A stretch of 23,641 nucleotides of DNA from contig MU386070.1 of the NCBI GenBank assembly GCA_022497145.1, positions 1 through 23,641 on the forward strand. Direction: 5' to 3'. The notes beneath the pieces were generated by a model. It was not told the origin of the DNA. It saw only the letters and a list, made by a program, of their open reading frames with translations, and ran no database searches. The stretch is from Rostrohypoxylon terebratum. Taxonomy: Eukaryota > Ascomycota > Sordariomycetes > Xylariales > Hypoxylaceae. Positions 1 to 10,341 of the stretch are shown here, piece by piece; positions within the stretch are counted from its first letter, which is position 1; each line of letters begins with the position of its first letter. The position numbers and the translations under genes are program-made.

Positions 1-95
1 TTGATTACACTTGATCTCTACAATTACTGTTACCTTAAAATCAAGACCCCCTTTATGAAGCTATACTTACTAAGCCTAAGTATAGGTTCGTCACA
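1..95 (-). repeat. LTR retrotransposon terminus, copy A (runs off window edge)
   Basis: On the minus strand this stretch starts with TGTGACGAACC at position 95 and reads leftward off the window. It matches, almost base for base, the first 90 or so bases of copies at 13912 and 23550. The differences I see are one extra A in the run before GGGGG and single transitions. The TG start fits the TG...CA convention of LTRs. The flanking pentamer (minus strand) is CCCAG. Whether this is a solo LTR or the 5' LTR of a full element cannot be seen here. Confidence 0.8.
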
Positions 96-333
96 CTGGG
101 TCCAGCTCGGGTATGAACTTCTTGAGGATCTCCCGGCTGGCGAATTCATTGCTTGAATCGCTCTGGTCCCGTAAAAGAGATTCCGCCTCTGATGCATTTT
201 CGTGATATTCATCGATTCCGGTAGAGTTGTTTCCGGTAGAGTTGTCTTGGTTTATCAGGTCCTGGCTCTCCTCCTCTCTCGTTAGAACGGGGCCTATGAT
301 GCGATCCGGGCAGCTGTGCGGTCTCGAAGTCAT
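96..333 (-). pseudogene. 5' fragment of an unrecognised gene, broken by LTR copy A
   Basis: An ATG at 333 opens 79 codons that run straight into the LTR. Codon 80 straddles the junction and the LTR supplies the next in-frame TGA. The peptide is hydrophilic and acidic, rich in E, S, N and D, with a short internal repeat (two NNSTG-like units from a tandem 15-bp duplication around 219-248). It ends SREILKKFIPELDP before the element. I do not recognise a family. The ORF could be by chance, but its length, its composition unlike the AT-rich flank, and its exact end at a mobile-element boundary favour a real gene whose 3' part lies beyond the LTR outside the window. Confidence 0.4.
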
Positions 334-1428
334 TGTAGAAACTTGAATTCATGTAGAGATGCGCAAATTATAAAAAAAACCAAAAAAAACGAGGCTTTCA
401 CTTTCCTGACTACGGGCGGGTACATATATACCTAGGTAGGTAGGTATATATGGTCGGGCACATCAGAATAATTCAGCCCGGAAGGTTGCCCAGGTGGTGG
501 CTGCTTATTTCAGGCCAGCCTCGACAGAGATATCCAAGACTTAAGTGTCATTCCTGGAAAAACTTTTAGTTCTTTAGAAACGGTTTCTCCTTCTCATTTC
601 TGACAGCTGATAGCATGGCCGTCATATGTGACGAACCTTTGTACGTACCTAGTACCTAACCTAACCTGTTATTCAGAGGCTGTGAACGAGGAAATGTGGC
701 TGAGCTTACATAATCAGAAAACAACATTGAATAAAGCTGCGTTTTTCTGTTGATCTTTATACAAGAAAAGACTTTCATGCATTTTAGAATAATAAGTATT
801 TAGTGAATACTTATATTTTGGAGTTTTCTACGCATTTTCTATAGCTAAACATTCATCAATTAAATCCACTAGTAAGCAAAGGTTGACTCCACTATCCCTG
901 CAGAGGTGTGGTATCTACCCCAGACATAGCCCTGGAACTGGTTAGCAGTGTGAGAAATTCGGATCCAAGTCTACATGATAAGTCAAGTTTATATATAACT
1001 ACCAAATACGTGGGAACTACACTTCAATTATGGGACACTCAAGTACACAAAGTATATAACCCCAAATTAATCATATTGGTAAAAGCCGTTTGTCATTAAA
1101 ATTTGACCTATCTTGCTATGCTAATTAAGCTCCTATGAGCTGAACTTCACAGCCAAAGATTTAACCCAAGGTTACAAAGGAGCTCAAGAGAAATCCATTT
1201 TTAGGACCTGCCCTCTCCAAGCTATAGACCAATCCCGAGTCCCGACGAAATGCGGGAACGCCAGAAAAATGCAACTGAGTAATCATATGTACCTAGGTAA
1301 CCTCCATAAAACGCGATGGGTAGTGGGTAGTGGGTAGGCGTCGTTCGTTTCGGTCGACAAGAAAGGCCATCAGGCTAGGTGCTGTCAAGTCCAAGCTAAT
1401 GAATAGCTATGGAGATCTGCCAATCCTA
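334..1428. other. Intergenic region, AT-rich
   Basis: No supported gene. It holds A-rich runs near 370-390, a 30-bp hairpin palindrome (423-452), an isolated copy of the LTR-terminal 12-mer TGTGACGAACCT (627-638) followed by short CCTAAC/TACCTAG repeats, and TACCTAGGTA at 1290-1299. The right end must contain the 3' UTR of rna14, which is transcribed leftward. The 63-codon ORF at 908-1099 is AT-rich and looks like chance. Confidence 0.5.
423..452. repeat. Perfect 12-bp inverted repeat with 6-bp spacer
   Basis: CATATATACCTA (423-434) and TAGGTATATATG (441-452) are exact reverse complements separated by GGTAGG. The structure would form a cruciform or hairpin. It contains the palindrome TACCTAGGTA that recurs in other intergenic regions of this window. 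No gene boundary is close, so its function is unknown. Confidence 0.75.
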
Positions 1429-4400
1429 TCACTGATAGTATCCGCCGTATTGCTGGGTGTGTTGTTGAGTAGGTGGCATGTTATACTGAGTAGTTGGATA
1501 TCCTTGCCATCCCGGGAATCCAGGATTTCCGGGGGCCAGGTTTTGCATCAGTGGGTTAAACTGGCTCGTGCTCGGAGCCTGGTACACGGCGGGCGGCGGT
1601 TCGTACGATCCGCTGGAACCGGGACGAAGTGGTGAGTTACGGTACGGGGCGGATGCTTGGGGCATTCCACGGTTCATACCGCCGAAAGGACTAGCGGGTC
1701 GACCAGATGGACCTGGTGAATCTCGGCTAGCGTACTGGTAGGGTTGATATTCAGACGATGCTTGTCCAATGTGAGCAGTCGCTGAATTCGATTGGTTATT
1801 ACGCGAGGCGCTTTCTTTCTGGGCCTTCCATTCGCTAAAACTCGGTACCGTGGTGTTTTGAACTAGACGGACCATGCCATCTGCGGAAAAATGGTGGCTG
1901 TGATAACTGTCAGCCGGAGGTAGCAGACCAATGAGGAAACTGATATCTCTAGGGATAGGAGTCGGTGCGCTGATATGCGAGGAAGCACCCTGACCCTGCT
2001 GCGCTCGCCGTTGTTGATCAAGTCGTCGACCGGCCGCGCCTTTCAGAGGCGAAGCGCCTCGAGCCAACTTGCGGGGCGGGTATTCGTCTTGGTCATCAGG
2101 TTGGTATGGTCGCTTCGGGGAGTTGATCGGTTGTATGAATTGAGGTTGAGGACTTCGCTCAGCTTGCGGCATGGGACGAGGGCTGCTGCGGGGAGTCACC
2201 GATCGATGTTCAACAGATTGCATGATGGCCTTGGGACGCATCTGTGTAGCTGTGGAAATGATGACTGGGGCGGTGACGGGGTTAAATGTTTCCGTAGCAA
2301 ATCTGGCAGCAAAATGCGACAAGGTAGGATCTTCTGGGAAAAGCTCCGCCATCTGCTTTTCAAGGTCTTTGACTTGCGCTAGCTCGCCGTATCGGGCCTC
2401 ATAACCATGGAAGTACGCGTAAACAGGCTTTAACTTGGGAATGAGTTCAGCTTTCTTCCTGAATCGTTGGACTGTTTGCGAGAAAACGAGTCGGGCATCT
2501 AGATAATGTTGTTAGCCGAATTCAACAGTGCGGGAAGGGGGGTGTTGAGGCGCTTACTAGTAAAATCACGTTTCGCGTGAAGGTGTTTTAGATATTCCAC
2601 AAAGTAATCTTCCTGCTCCGGAAATAGTTTCGCGCCGCGCTCGTAGATTTTTGTGCCGACCGCATCCTGATATATATCCCACTCCATGTTCGATACCTCG
2701 ACGTATATATCGCTAGTCAGGCGGCCTCTCTGTCGGGCTTCGATAAAAATTCCCCTTAGACCGACAGATGGGGTACTTTTACCGTGTCCCTGTCCCTGAA
2801 GCCTTCGGTAGATACGTGCAAGGGCAATCCAGATGTGAGTTATATGCTGTGATATCATCTGGATCTGAACCTCAAACCCATCTTGTATAGCCTTGATTCT
2901 GGCTTCCTTGAGGACTTCTGCGGATGACTTTTCTTTAATCTCTCCATCATCTTCATCATCGAAGTCCACGTTCCCGGGGCCGGCAGATTCGAGAGCGGCT
3001 TCTTCCTGAATCTTGGCGATAGCTGCAGCCTCCTGGTCCTTGATCTTCCTGACCATTCCGTAAAGGGTTTCGAGAACCCGATCGCAAGGTTCTCTAACAG
3101 CTTGTACAAGAGCCACCTTGTTTACGTCGTCCTCGCGAGCGGCCTGTGTTGATTCGATACGATCGGCATGCTTGAGAGCCAACAGGAAGCTCTCTGGGTT
3201 TGCTTCGAGACCGTCAATGAGGAATCGTAGGCCCGTGTCCTGGCCATCCTCGCTGGTGATATTGTTATCAAAACACCACTCAGCAGCATCAACCCATAGT
3301 TCTGGCCAGAAGCGGAGCGCCATCAATGCTTGTTTGTAAACCTGGAGAACTCGTTGTCTGTATGTGGCCGAGTCATCGGGCTGCAAGATGAGCGGGTCGT
3401 CCTTCTCCCAGGCGATCCAGGCCTTCCATAGCCGAACTTGCTCAAGATATTCCTGGTCGCCCTCGAAACCGGGAGCCGGGGGAAGGCGTGGGAGAGTCGT
3501 CCTTTTGAGACCACGCGTGATATTCTCGAGGTGAGTGTTGGCGCTTCTCGCCGTCATATGCGATGGGGATCGTTCCTGCAAGAATTTCCGACCCTGGAAT
3601 CTATTAGTCATTCTCCGCCCATTTAAAGAATCATTGCTCCTCACCGTCATCTTATTCAACCCCATCTCGAACTGATCATACTCTTTCCATAGAGAGTTGA
3701 CATTGGCCATAGGAATAGCGATGGCGCGCTGATAAGCTTTGCGAAGAATATCCATCTTTTGCTGATCTTGCCATCCCGTACCACCGATCTGGCCGGGTCC
3801 AGTCTTGATGAACTGTATATAGTCTGACCATATGCTTCCTGCATCCCGATCTTGGCCGATATTATTCAGGACAAACTCGTAAGACTGGCTGACGGTTTGT
3901 CGCGCCCTGCCGGTCGGGTCGTTGAGATCATTTCTACGGCGGATGTAATTGAGATATGCAGTCCAAAGCTGGACGTCGGGTATAGCTCGAAGGGTACGGG
4001 TGAATATCGATTCGGCTTCTGCAGTATTATTGAAGCTTAGCTCCATGTCAAGGTATGCTACCCAAATTTCGGCCTATATTACAATTAGCATTAGCATTAG
4101 CGATTACCAAAGGATAGGGAAGGACTTACAGCCTGGGGGAACACTTTCAAGAAGCGCTCATATACGGCTCGCGCATCTTCAATTTTGTGTCGCCTTTTTT
4201 GCTCGTCAATCAGAGCCCACCAAGCCTCCATATCGCCTCGGGGATCTTCCTTGATGCGGTCCTCAAAAATGCCAACCACGTCGGCGGGGAGTCTCAGGCG
4301 TGTCGCGTTGGCAATCGCGGCCGTAGGAGTAGCGGTTGGGGGGGTAGGCTCGTTGTTTGCTTGAGGAGGAGGATTATTCGTCGCGTCTTGAGGTGTAATG

Positions 4401-4804
4401 CTCTGTTGGGGAGGTGGGTTACTGAAAGGTTGAACCTGAGCTTCGGAGGGAATAGGCTTGAGGATATCCGGTTGATAGACAGGAGCAGGAACTGGGGTAT
4501 CGTCCTCTTCATCAGAGGAATTCTCGATAATAAAGCCTCCTGCTTTTGGTTTCTTAGTCGGTCGAGGAGAGTTGGAAGCGGGTCGTTCTACAGCAGGTGC
4601 AGGTGCCGGTGCCGGTGCCGGTGCTGGCACAGAAGTAATAGGAACAGTAATAGGAACTGACTCTGGGTCATATTCCGGATCGTATTCTCCACCATCTTCA
4701 TCATCGGGCGAGGTCTGGTCGTCACCACCGTTCCAACCATCCGCGCCCCATGCTGGAGCATCATCCTGTTGGGGGAGGACATCGCCTGATTCCTCGGAAG
4801 CCAT
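1429..4804 (-). CDS. rna14: mRNA 3'-end-processing protein Rna14 (CstF77 homologue), 4 exons
   Basis: Exons read on the minus strand are 4804-4130, 4073-3645, 3593-2558 and 2498-1429, giving about 1069 residues, a usual length for the filamentous-fungal protein. Rna14 is the scaffold of cleavage factor IA in the nucleus; with Rna15, Pcf11 and Clp1 it directs pre-mRNA cleavage and polyadenylation. Residues 1-150 are acidic and Pro/Ala-rich. From about residue 165 come HAT (half-a-TPR) repeats, including AEIWVAYLDMEL, LWTAYLNYIRR and VRLWKAWIAWEKDDP, which build the Suf domain. A segment near SFLIGLLPPADSY before the Pro/Tyr/Gln-rich tail probably corresponds to the Rna15-binding monkeytail (inference). 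Introns are 4074-4129, 3594-3644 and 2499-2557; the 51-nt one keeps frame and its removal restores KMTGRKFLQE. The frame stays open upstream of the chosen ATG to about 4935 without another ATG, so a further 5' coding exon cannot be excluded. Confidence 0.93.
4593..4628. repeat. Hexanucleotide tandem repeat inside rna14 (Ala-Pro tract)
   Basis: On the plus strand, two GCAGGT, three GCCGGT and one GCTGGC unit stand head to tail. On the coding strand they give the alternating Ala-Pro run at about residues 60-71 of Rna14. A second duplication (about 4634-4661) encodes VPITVPITS. Both lie in the disordered N-terminal region, so length changes should be tolerated and may vary between strains. Confidence 0.8.
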
Positions 4805-4973
4805 GATAGAAGGAGCTGCAGAGCTCTTGAGAGCTTCGAAATCGATGTCGGGGTAGGTTACGTCGGACTCAATGCTCGGCGTGCGAGGTTGTTCCTGAGG
4901 ATATAAGAGAGGTCTACTTGCGAAGCTCCTCCACTACCTTGCGCAAGTTCTGCTAATTGAAATGACGATCTTG

Positions 4974-5046
4974 CTAATAAAACGAAAAAAACAGGCCCTC
5001 TATGTCGTTAGATTCAGCTGCGATGCGGATGGAATTTGTGCCTTAC
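4974..5046 (-). other. Candidate intron in the rna14 5' leader
   Basis: Minus-strand donor GTAAGG begins at 5046, a TCTAAC branch-like motif lies at about 5007-5012, and an acceptor TTATTAG ends at 4974. The 73-nt size and 30-odd-nt branch-to-acceptor spacing fit the other introns of the window. Upstream of it, a 14-codon ORF (ATG near 5194, on the minus strand) would be an upstream ORF in the leader. No ATG joins cleanly to the rna14 frame through this intron, so I place it in the 5' UTR. Confidence 0.35.
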
Positions 5047-6089
5047 CGTCGCCTGAAAACGGTTACAAAGTATTCAGATGTTGGTAGACTAGAGAGGGAT
5101 TCGATGAATGGACAGAAGGTTGGGTTCTGTCGAGCGAAGTTTAGCGCATTGGCTCGTTCGCGTAGTATTTTTTGTCGGTTGGCATCGATGGAGGGTACCG
5201 AGAGCGATGCACAAATGAAAAAGAAGATCGAGGGACAATGGAAGAAAAAATAGTTGAAAGGTTTCGACAGTTTGTAGCTTCCAGTAAGAAAACAATAGCG
5301 CTAGTAAAGACGCTGTAAAGACAAGCAAAAAGATCTGTATTGATGAGCTAACCAGTCCTGGACTAGCGCGGCTAGAATCAATTGTGGGCAAAAAGGTACG
5401 TATTAGGCTTTGGTGGGGCAAATGAGGTTCAAATTGGTTATGGGAAGTTGGTATGGGAAGTAAGGGAAGTACCTCAAGTGCTCCTTCCCCATATGTTTAA
5501 TGTGTAATATTTGTACAGCAGGTACTTGTCTAGGGATGGAGTCACGCACAGCCTAGTCACGCACGGTCCACGAATAGCTTAAGTTCTTTCCGCGATTTGC
5601 GTACCTTGGTGCATCCTAGTACGACGTACTTGCCACTGGGCAGCATACAGGGTACCTAGGTACTTAGCAAGCCACTTAGGTACACGTGCACTACATGCAA
5701 GCACTGAACGCGCCTTTCCTACAGGAAGCGCGTTTCTTTCTTCTAAAAAAGACCCCTGTAAATCTGCTAGTAAGTGCCCAGTGCCCAGTGGTTAAAAAAA
5801 AAAGTGACTTGGTACCTACCACATGTGGCACTGGACCTAGACCCAGCTACCCGCTATCCTTCATCGCAACTCGCAAGTTGGAAAAATATCCAAAATAAAC
5901 AACTGGACCACGCACCCACCGCCAACCACTACTTCTCCCCACCGACGACCGCTTCTTCTATCACAACCATTTCAAATCATACATTGACTGCTGCTTCTTT
6001 TTAGATCTTCAGTTTCTTTTCGTTCTTCTTACTTAGACACAACCCACAACCCACATTTTACAACTTTATACACCGCTACAATCGTCAAG
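5047..6089. promoter_or_regulatory. Divergent promoter region between rna14 and asf1
   Basis: This gap carries the upstream regions of both genes. Near rna14 it is ordinary leader sequence. A 12-bp perfect palindrome GTACCTAGGTAC lies at 5652-5663. An imperfect inverted repeat at 5707-5734 places AACGCGC and GCGCGTT around a TTCCT/AGGAA stem, resembling but not matching MCB-type (ACGCGT) cell-cycle elements. The last 150 bp before the asf1 ATG are rich in CTTCTT and CACAACCCAC pyrimidine tracts, typical of fungal transcription starts. The 110-codon minus-strand ORF at 5089-5421 lies in this leader and is not supported as a gene. Confidence 0.5.
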
Positions 6090-7126
6090 ATGTCGGTCGT
6101 TTCCCTGCTCGGCGTCAACATTTTGAACAACCCAGCCAAATTCACCGACAACTACGTGTTTGAGATTACTTTCGAATGTCTCGAGCAGCTTGAGAAGGGT
6201 ATTTTCTCATCACGATAATATTTATCAATTCATCAGCGTATTGGGTTAATTAACTTTTATCTAGATTTGGAGTGGAAGTTGACCTACGTCGGCTCTGCGA
6301 CCTCGTAAGTGCCCATTTTACCATTGAATGATTTATTTTTTTCCCTCGTGTGCTGACGTGGAGCAACAGCGACCAGTACGACCAAGAGCTTGACTCTCTC
6401 CTCGTCGGACCTATTCCCGTCGGCGTCAACAAGTTCATCTTCGAGGCCGATGCTCCCAAGACCACTCGCATCCCCGATGCCGACATCCTCGGTGTCACTG
6501 TCGTCCTTCTGACCTGCTCCTACGACGGTCGCGAATTCGTTCGCGTCGGATACTATGTCAATAATGAGTACGAGTCGGATGAGCTGAACGCGGATCCCCC
6601 CGCCAAGCCTATCGTCGAGAAGATCCGCCGCAACGTTCTAGCCGACAAGCCCCGCGTTACACGCTTTGCCATCAAGTGGTACGTATATATTTGATTGATG
6701 GGCCACAGTTACACGTATGCTAACTTAGGACATAGGGACTCTGAGGCATCTGCACCTCCCGAGTTCCCTCCCGAGCAGCCAGAGGCAGATCTCCAGCCCG
6801 ACGAGGAGGAGTACGGAGCCGACGAGCTTGAGGAGGACGGCGAGGAGGAAGAGGGAGCCGAAGCCGCTGCCGAGAACGCTGGTGAGGCTAGCGCCGCCGC
6901 CGTCGCCGCTGACGGAGATGCGGAGATGGCTGGTGTCGAGGAGAGCGGAGAGCCTGTCGAAGAGGACGAGCTGTCCGACGAAGGCTCCGTCGATCTTGAG
7001 AACGAGAGCGAAGACGAACTCGAGGAGGAAGGCGAGGGCGAAGCCGTCGAGGGCGGTGATGATGCCATGGAGGTCGATGAGAAGCCGGCCGATTCCACCA
7101 AACCTCAGGAGGTCATGGCTCATTAG
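6090..7126 (+). CDS. asf1: Histone chaperone Asf1, 4 exons
   Basis: Exons are 6090-6198, 6265-6304, 6370-6678 and 6736-7126, giving 282 residues. The start is the first ATG after a pyrimidine-rich leader and gives the universally conserved MSVVSLLGV N-terminus. Asf1 binds the H3-H4 dimer in nucleus and cytosol and hands it to CAF-1, HIRA/Hir and Rtt109 for nucleosome assembly and H3K56 acetylation. Residues 1-153 form the immunoglobulin-like core, ending RVTRFAIKW. Asp54 and Val94, known H3-contact positions in the yeast protein, are both present at the same numbers. The remaining 129 residues are an E/D/A-rich acidic tail, as in other fungi. All introns (66, 65 and 57 nt) have GT/AG ends; the last has GCTAAC just before its acceptor, and a competing AG at 6727-6728 would shift the frame. 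Confidence 0.96.
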
Positions 7127-8713
7127 GTTGACAGTCGTGCCTAATTGGAGCAGTTCTTTACAGGTTTCACGAGCATTGTGGTGGCGATACCCTGCACGAA
7201 GTTATGAAGGGGTTTGGGATGATTCGGTGGTTGGCTAATGACGGGGGTATGACTACTTCGCAGTGAATGGCTGAGCATCGCTTATAGAAAGAGTGGCTTT
7301 CTGCTGAACGCATACGAAATGATTAATTGACATCTAGTCCATCATATTCCTTTCTTTGACGTGACATTTCTTTCTAGGGACTACCTTTGACGAGATCAAT
7401 CTACGTTAGAGTCTTGCAAGTGACAATCTTGCTGTCATGGTGAAGGGTCCACTTAACATGGAGAACTTGAAGCCCCCTCGCGGTCACGAGAATGACAACG
7501 ATGACCAGATGCGGCCCCATTCATACGTTATACTAGGTCGATTGAGAGAAACTCCGAGTTCTACCTAAGCGTCATTCAATTCTATCAGCTCTACCTAATT
7601 TTGTATTCACGAAAGAGAATCCAAGAGATCCTAGTAATTGAGCTGGCGAGGATATGCAAAAGGAGCTTGGCAATGGGAAGCTCTTTGAAGCTATGTAGAA
7701 GAAAAAAAAAGCTCTCCCACGCTAACGCTTCAGAGGACAAAGGAACTAAAGAGAAAACTGACTCAGGTATTGCCGACCAATTTATATGAAACTACAAATC
7801 ATACCTATGCGTACCTAGCACCTAGGAAACTCTGCTTGGATTTCCCCAACGCCTGCTAATGATCGATAACTCCGTTACCGGGTTGCTTAGGAAAGGCCAC
7901 TCCAGCAATTTGGAGTCTTGCATGGGAATAGAACCTTGAAGGGCTTCTGCTCCACTGAAAAAAGCGGGGTACATTGTCGAAGTAAATTGTTAACTCAGCA
8001 AAAAGGAAGACGGACAAAGTTTAATTCAACTATCTCGATAATGCGAGCTATTTATCTTCCAGCATTAGCAACTTAATCCAACGCGGACTCAAATCCACCG
8101 AACTCAATCACTTAATAATAATTTATAACATCAACCTCGAAAGACAACCCATCATTCGCAAGGTACTAGGTATTCGACCAATCATCATATCCATAAATCC
8201 CTATCCATAAATCCAAGCTGGAGTATAAGAAGTTAAGAACGACTGGCATACTCCAACTTGACCCTGTTTAGGTATCGTGTAGCCAATCAGGCTTCGGTCG
8301 AAGTTAATGATACGACAGTCGATAGGCCAATTGCAACTAAAATGGCGACATAGGGCGAGGATTAAGCTGTAAGCTGCGGGGTTGGGGAATACGACGGCAT
8401 TGATACGCGCGCGCCCCTTTACCGCAAACCAGGTACATTACCTCGGGAGACGATCCGAGCGAGGCCGCTGTCCGGGATACACGAACGCCCTGCTAAGCTA
8501 CCTACTAGGTATTTATCTGGTCTATACCGTATAAATAGCTATCCTCCCACCAGAATGAACATCTTGATTTCCAGAACAACATATTCTTTATTTTTATGTG
8601 GACAAGGTATAGAGCCCGGGTAGACACATTGGCCGTTTGGGGATTCTGAAGAGCTTCAGAGCATACAGCTGTATTAGTTGTGATTTCAAACTCCTGGATT
8701 TTTTTGTTGAGCA
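7127..8713. other. Intergenic region between asf1 and the FMN dehydrogenase
   Basis: This holds the asf1 3' UTR and the promoter of the next gene. I see no supported gene. A 43-codon ORF (7437-7568, starting MVKGPLNMENL) and a 62-codon ORF (7601-7789) have no recognisable motif. CCTAGG/TACTAGGTA-type motifs recur at about 7811-7826, 8161-8172 and 8503-8512. Tandem partial duplication CCATAAATCC occurs near 8189-8213. Confidence 0.45.
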
Positions 8714-10341
8714 ATGCCGCTAGACGCCGCCGAAGTCGCAAAACATAACACACCCTCCTCGTGTTGGATCGTAATAAGTGGAAAAGTGTACGACGTGACG
8801 AAGTATCTAGAGCATCACCCCGGCGGAGCGGCAATTCTAGCGAAGCAAGGCGGGCGAGTACGTATAACTCGGCGAAACGAGTATTCATATCTCAACGACA
8901 TACCTATTGAATCATAAATCGTGAGGAATTATAGGGGTGACTTACTAGTAATAAACAGGACGCAACATCCGAATTCCGCACCATCCATTCTCCGGACGTT
9001 TTGGGATACTTACCAAAGGAGAGCTTCCTCGGCGAAGTCGACCCTAAGGCCCTAGCAACCCTCGCAATGGCATCAGGAAATAAGCCGGTTCCGGCAACTC
9101 CACCGGAATCCCCATCTTTATCACTAATCCCGGCCACGGAACCCAAAGCGAACAGACCGCCACACATAGCGCACATAGTAACAGCAAGCGACTTCGAGAG
9201 CGCGGCCAGAGCCGTGCTATCGCAGAACTCGTACTCCTACGTGTCGAGCTCGGCCAACACCGGCTTCTCGCTGTCCAACAACCTGGCCTCATGGTCGCGC
9301 ATCCTCTTCCGCCCGCGCGTCCTGCGCAACGTCACACACGTCACCCCCCGCTCCTCGATCTTCGGCCACGCCTCCCCGTTCCCCTTCTACCTATCCGCGA
9401 TGGGACACCTGGGGCGCTCGCACCCCGGCGGCGAGGTGGAGCTCGTGCGGGGGGCCGCGCGCAGAGGCGCGCACGTCCTCCTCAGCACCGTGTCCACGCA
9501 GTCCATAGACGACGTCGCGTCTGCGCTCGCGGACGAGCAGAAACAATTAGCACTCGCTAGGGCAAAAGGTACGGAAGCGGAAGTAGATGAGTTTCCGCCG
9601 TCGACCCTGCACTTCCAACTGTACGTGCACACGGACCGTGCCATCACCGCGGCGCGCATCCAGCGCGCCAAGGCCGCCGGCGCCAAGAGCGTTTGGGTCA
9701 CCGTCGACACCCCGATCCTCGGCAAGCGGACGCTGGACCGCCGCACGCAGGCGCAGGAGGCGCTCGACGCGGGCCTGCCCGCCGCCGCGGAGCTGGCCGG
9801 GTTCGGGCAGCGCAGCCACGCCAACCAGTCGACCTTCGAGCCCGCGCTCGGCTGGGACGACGTCCTGTGGATCAAGCGGCAGTTCGGGGGCCCCGTGGTG
9901 CTCAAGGGCGTCCAGACCGTCGAGGACGCCAAGATCGCGTGCCAGAAGGGCGTCGATGGTATTCTGCTGAGTAATCATGGTGGTCGGCAGGCGCACTCGG
10001 CGCCGGATGCGCTGACGACGTTGCTGGAGATCCGGACGCATGCGCCGGAGATACTGGGCAAGATCGAGATTTTTGTGGATGGCGGGTTGAGGGATGGCGC
10101 GGATGTGCTGAAGGCGATTTGCTTGGGCGCCACTGCGGTCGGTGTCGGACGCCCGTTTTATTATGCGCTGGGTGCGTATAGGGCGAAGGGCGTCGAGAGG
10201 TGTATCGATATATTGGCGGAGGAGCTGGTTAGTGGGATGAGGCTTCTGGGAATCACGAAACTTGAGGAGGCGGCGCCGGAGTTGGTGAATGCGAGTCGCT
10301 TGCTGAATGAAGTTTGGCGGCCGGAGAAGAGTCGTTTGTAA
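8714..10341 (+). CDS. Cytochrome b5-FMN alpha-hydroxy-acid dehydrogenase (cytochrome b2 / L-lactate dehydrogenase family), 2 exons
   Basis: Exons 8714-8857 and 8959-10341 give 508 residues. The N-terminal cytochrome b5 domain (about 1-80) has HPGG with heme ligand His35; the second ligand, His58 in FRTIHS, lies in exon 2, so the 101-nt intron splits the heme domain. The rest is the FMN TIM-barrel: VTVDTPILGKRTLDRR, and the active-site signature SNHGGRQ with catalytic His388 and substrate-binding Arg391, then VDGGLRDGADVLKAICLGA for phosphate binding. Such enzymes oxidise L-lactate or a related 2-hydroxy acid and pass electrons through heme, in mitochondria to cytochrome c. No presequence is visible, so a cytosolic paralogue with another 2-hydroxy acid substrate is possible and no gene symbol is given. 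Codons from about 9230 to 9960 are strikingly GC-rich compared with both ends of the gene. Confidence 0.9.

Noticed and set aside
1975..2404. Plus-strand ORFs opposite rna14
   Set aside because: Antisense shadows of exon 4; no domain and no splice or start context.
5089..5421. 110-codon hydrophobic minus-strand ORF
   Set aside because: It lies in the rna14 leader, has no recognisable family, and probably reflects T-rich sequence; kept only as part of the promoter region.
6709..7101. 130-132-codon ORFs on the minus strand opposite asf1
   Set aside because: They are low-complexity shadows of the acidic GAG/GAC-rich tail of Asf1.
9387..10041. Long ORFs on both strands overlapping the FMN dehydrogenase
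   Set aside because: GC-rich codons in the true frame remove stops from the others; the products are Arg/Ala/Pro-rich without domains.
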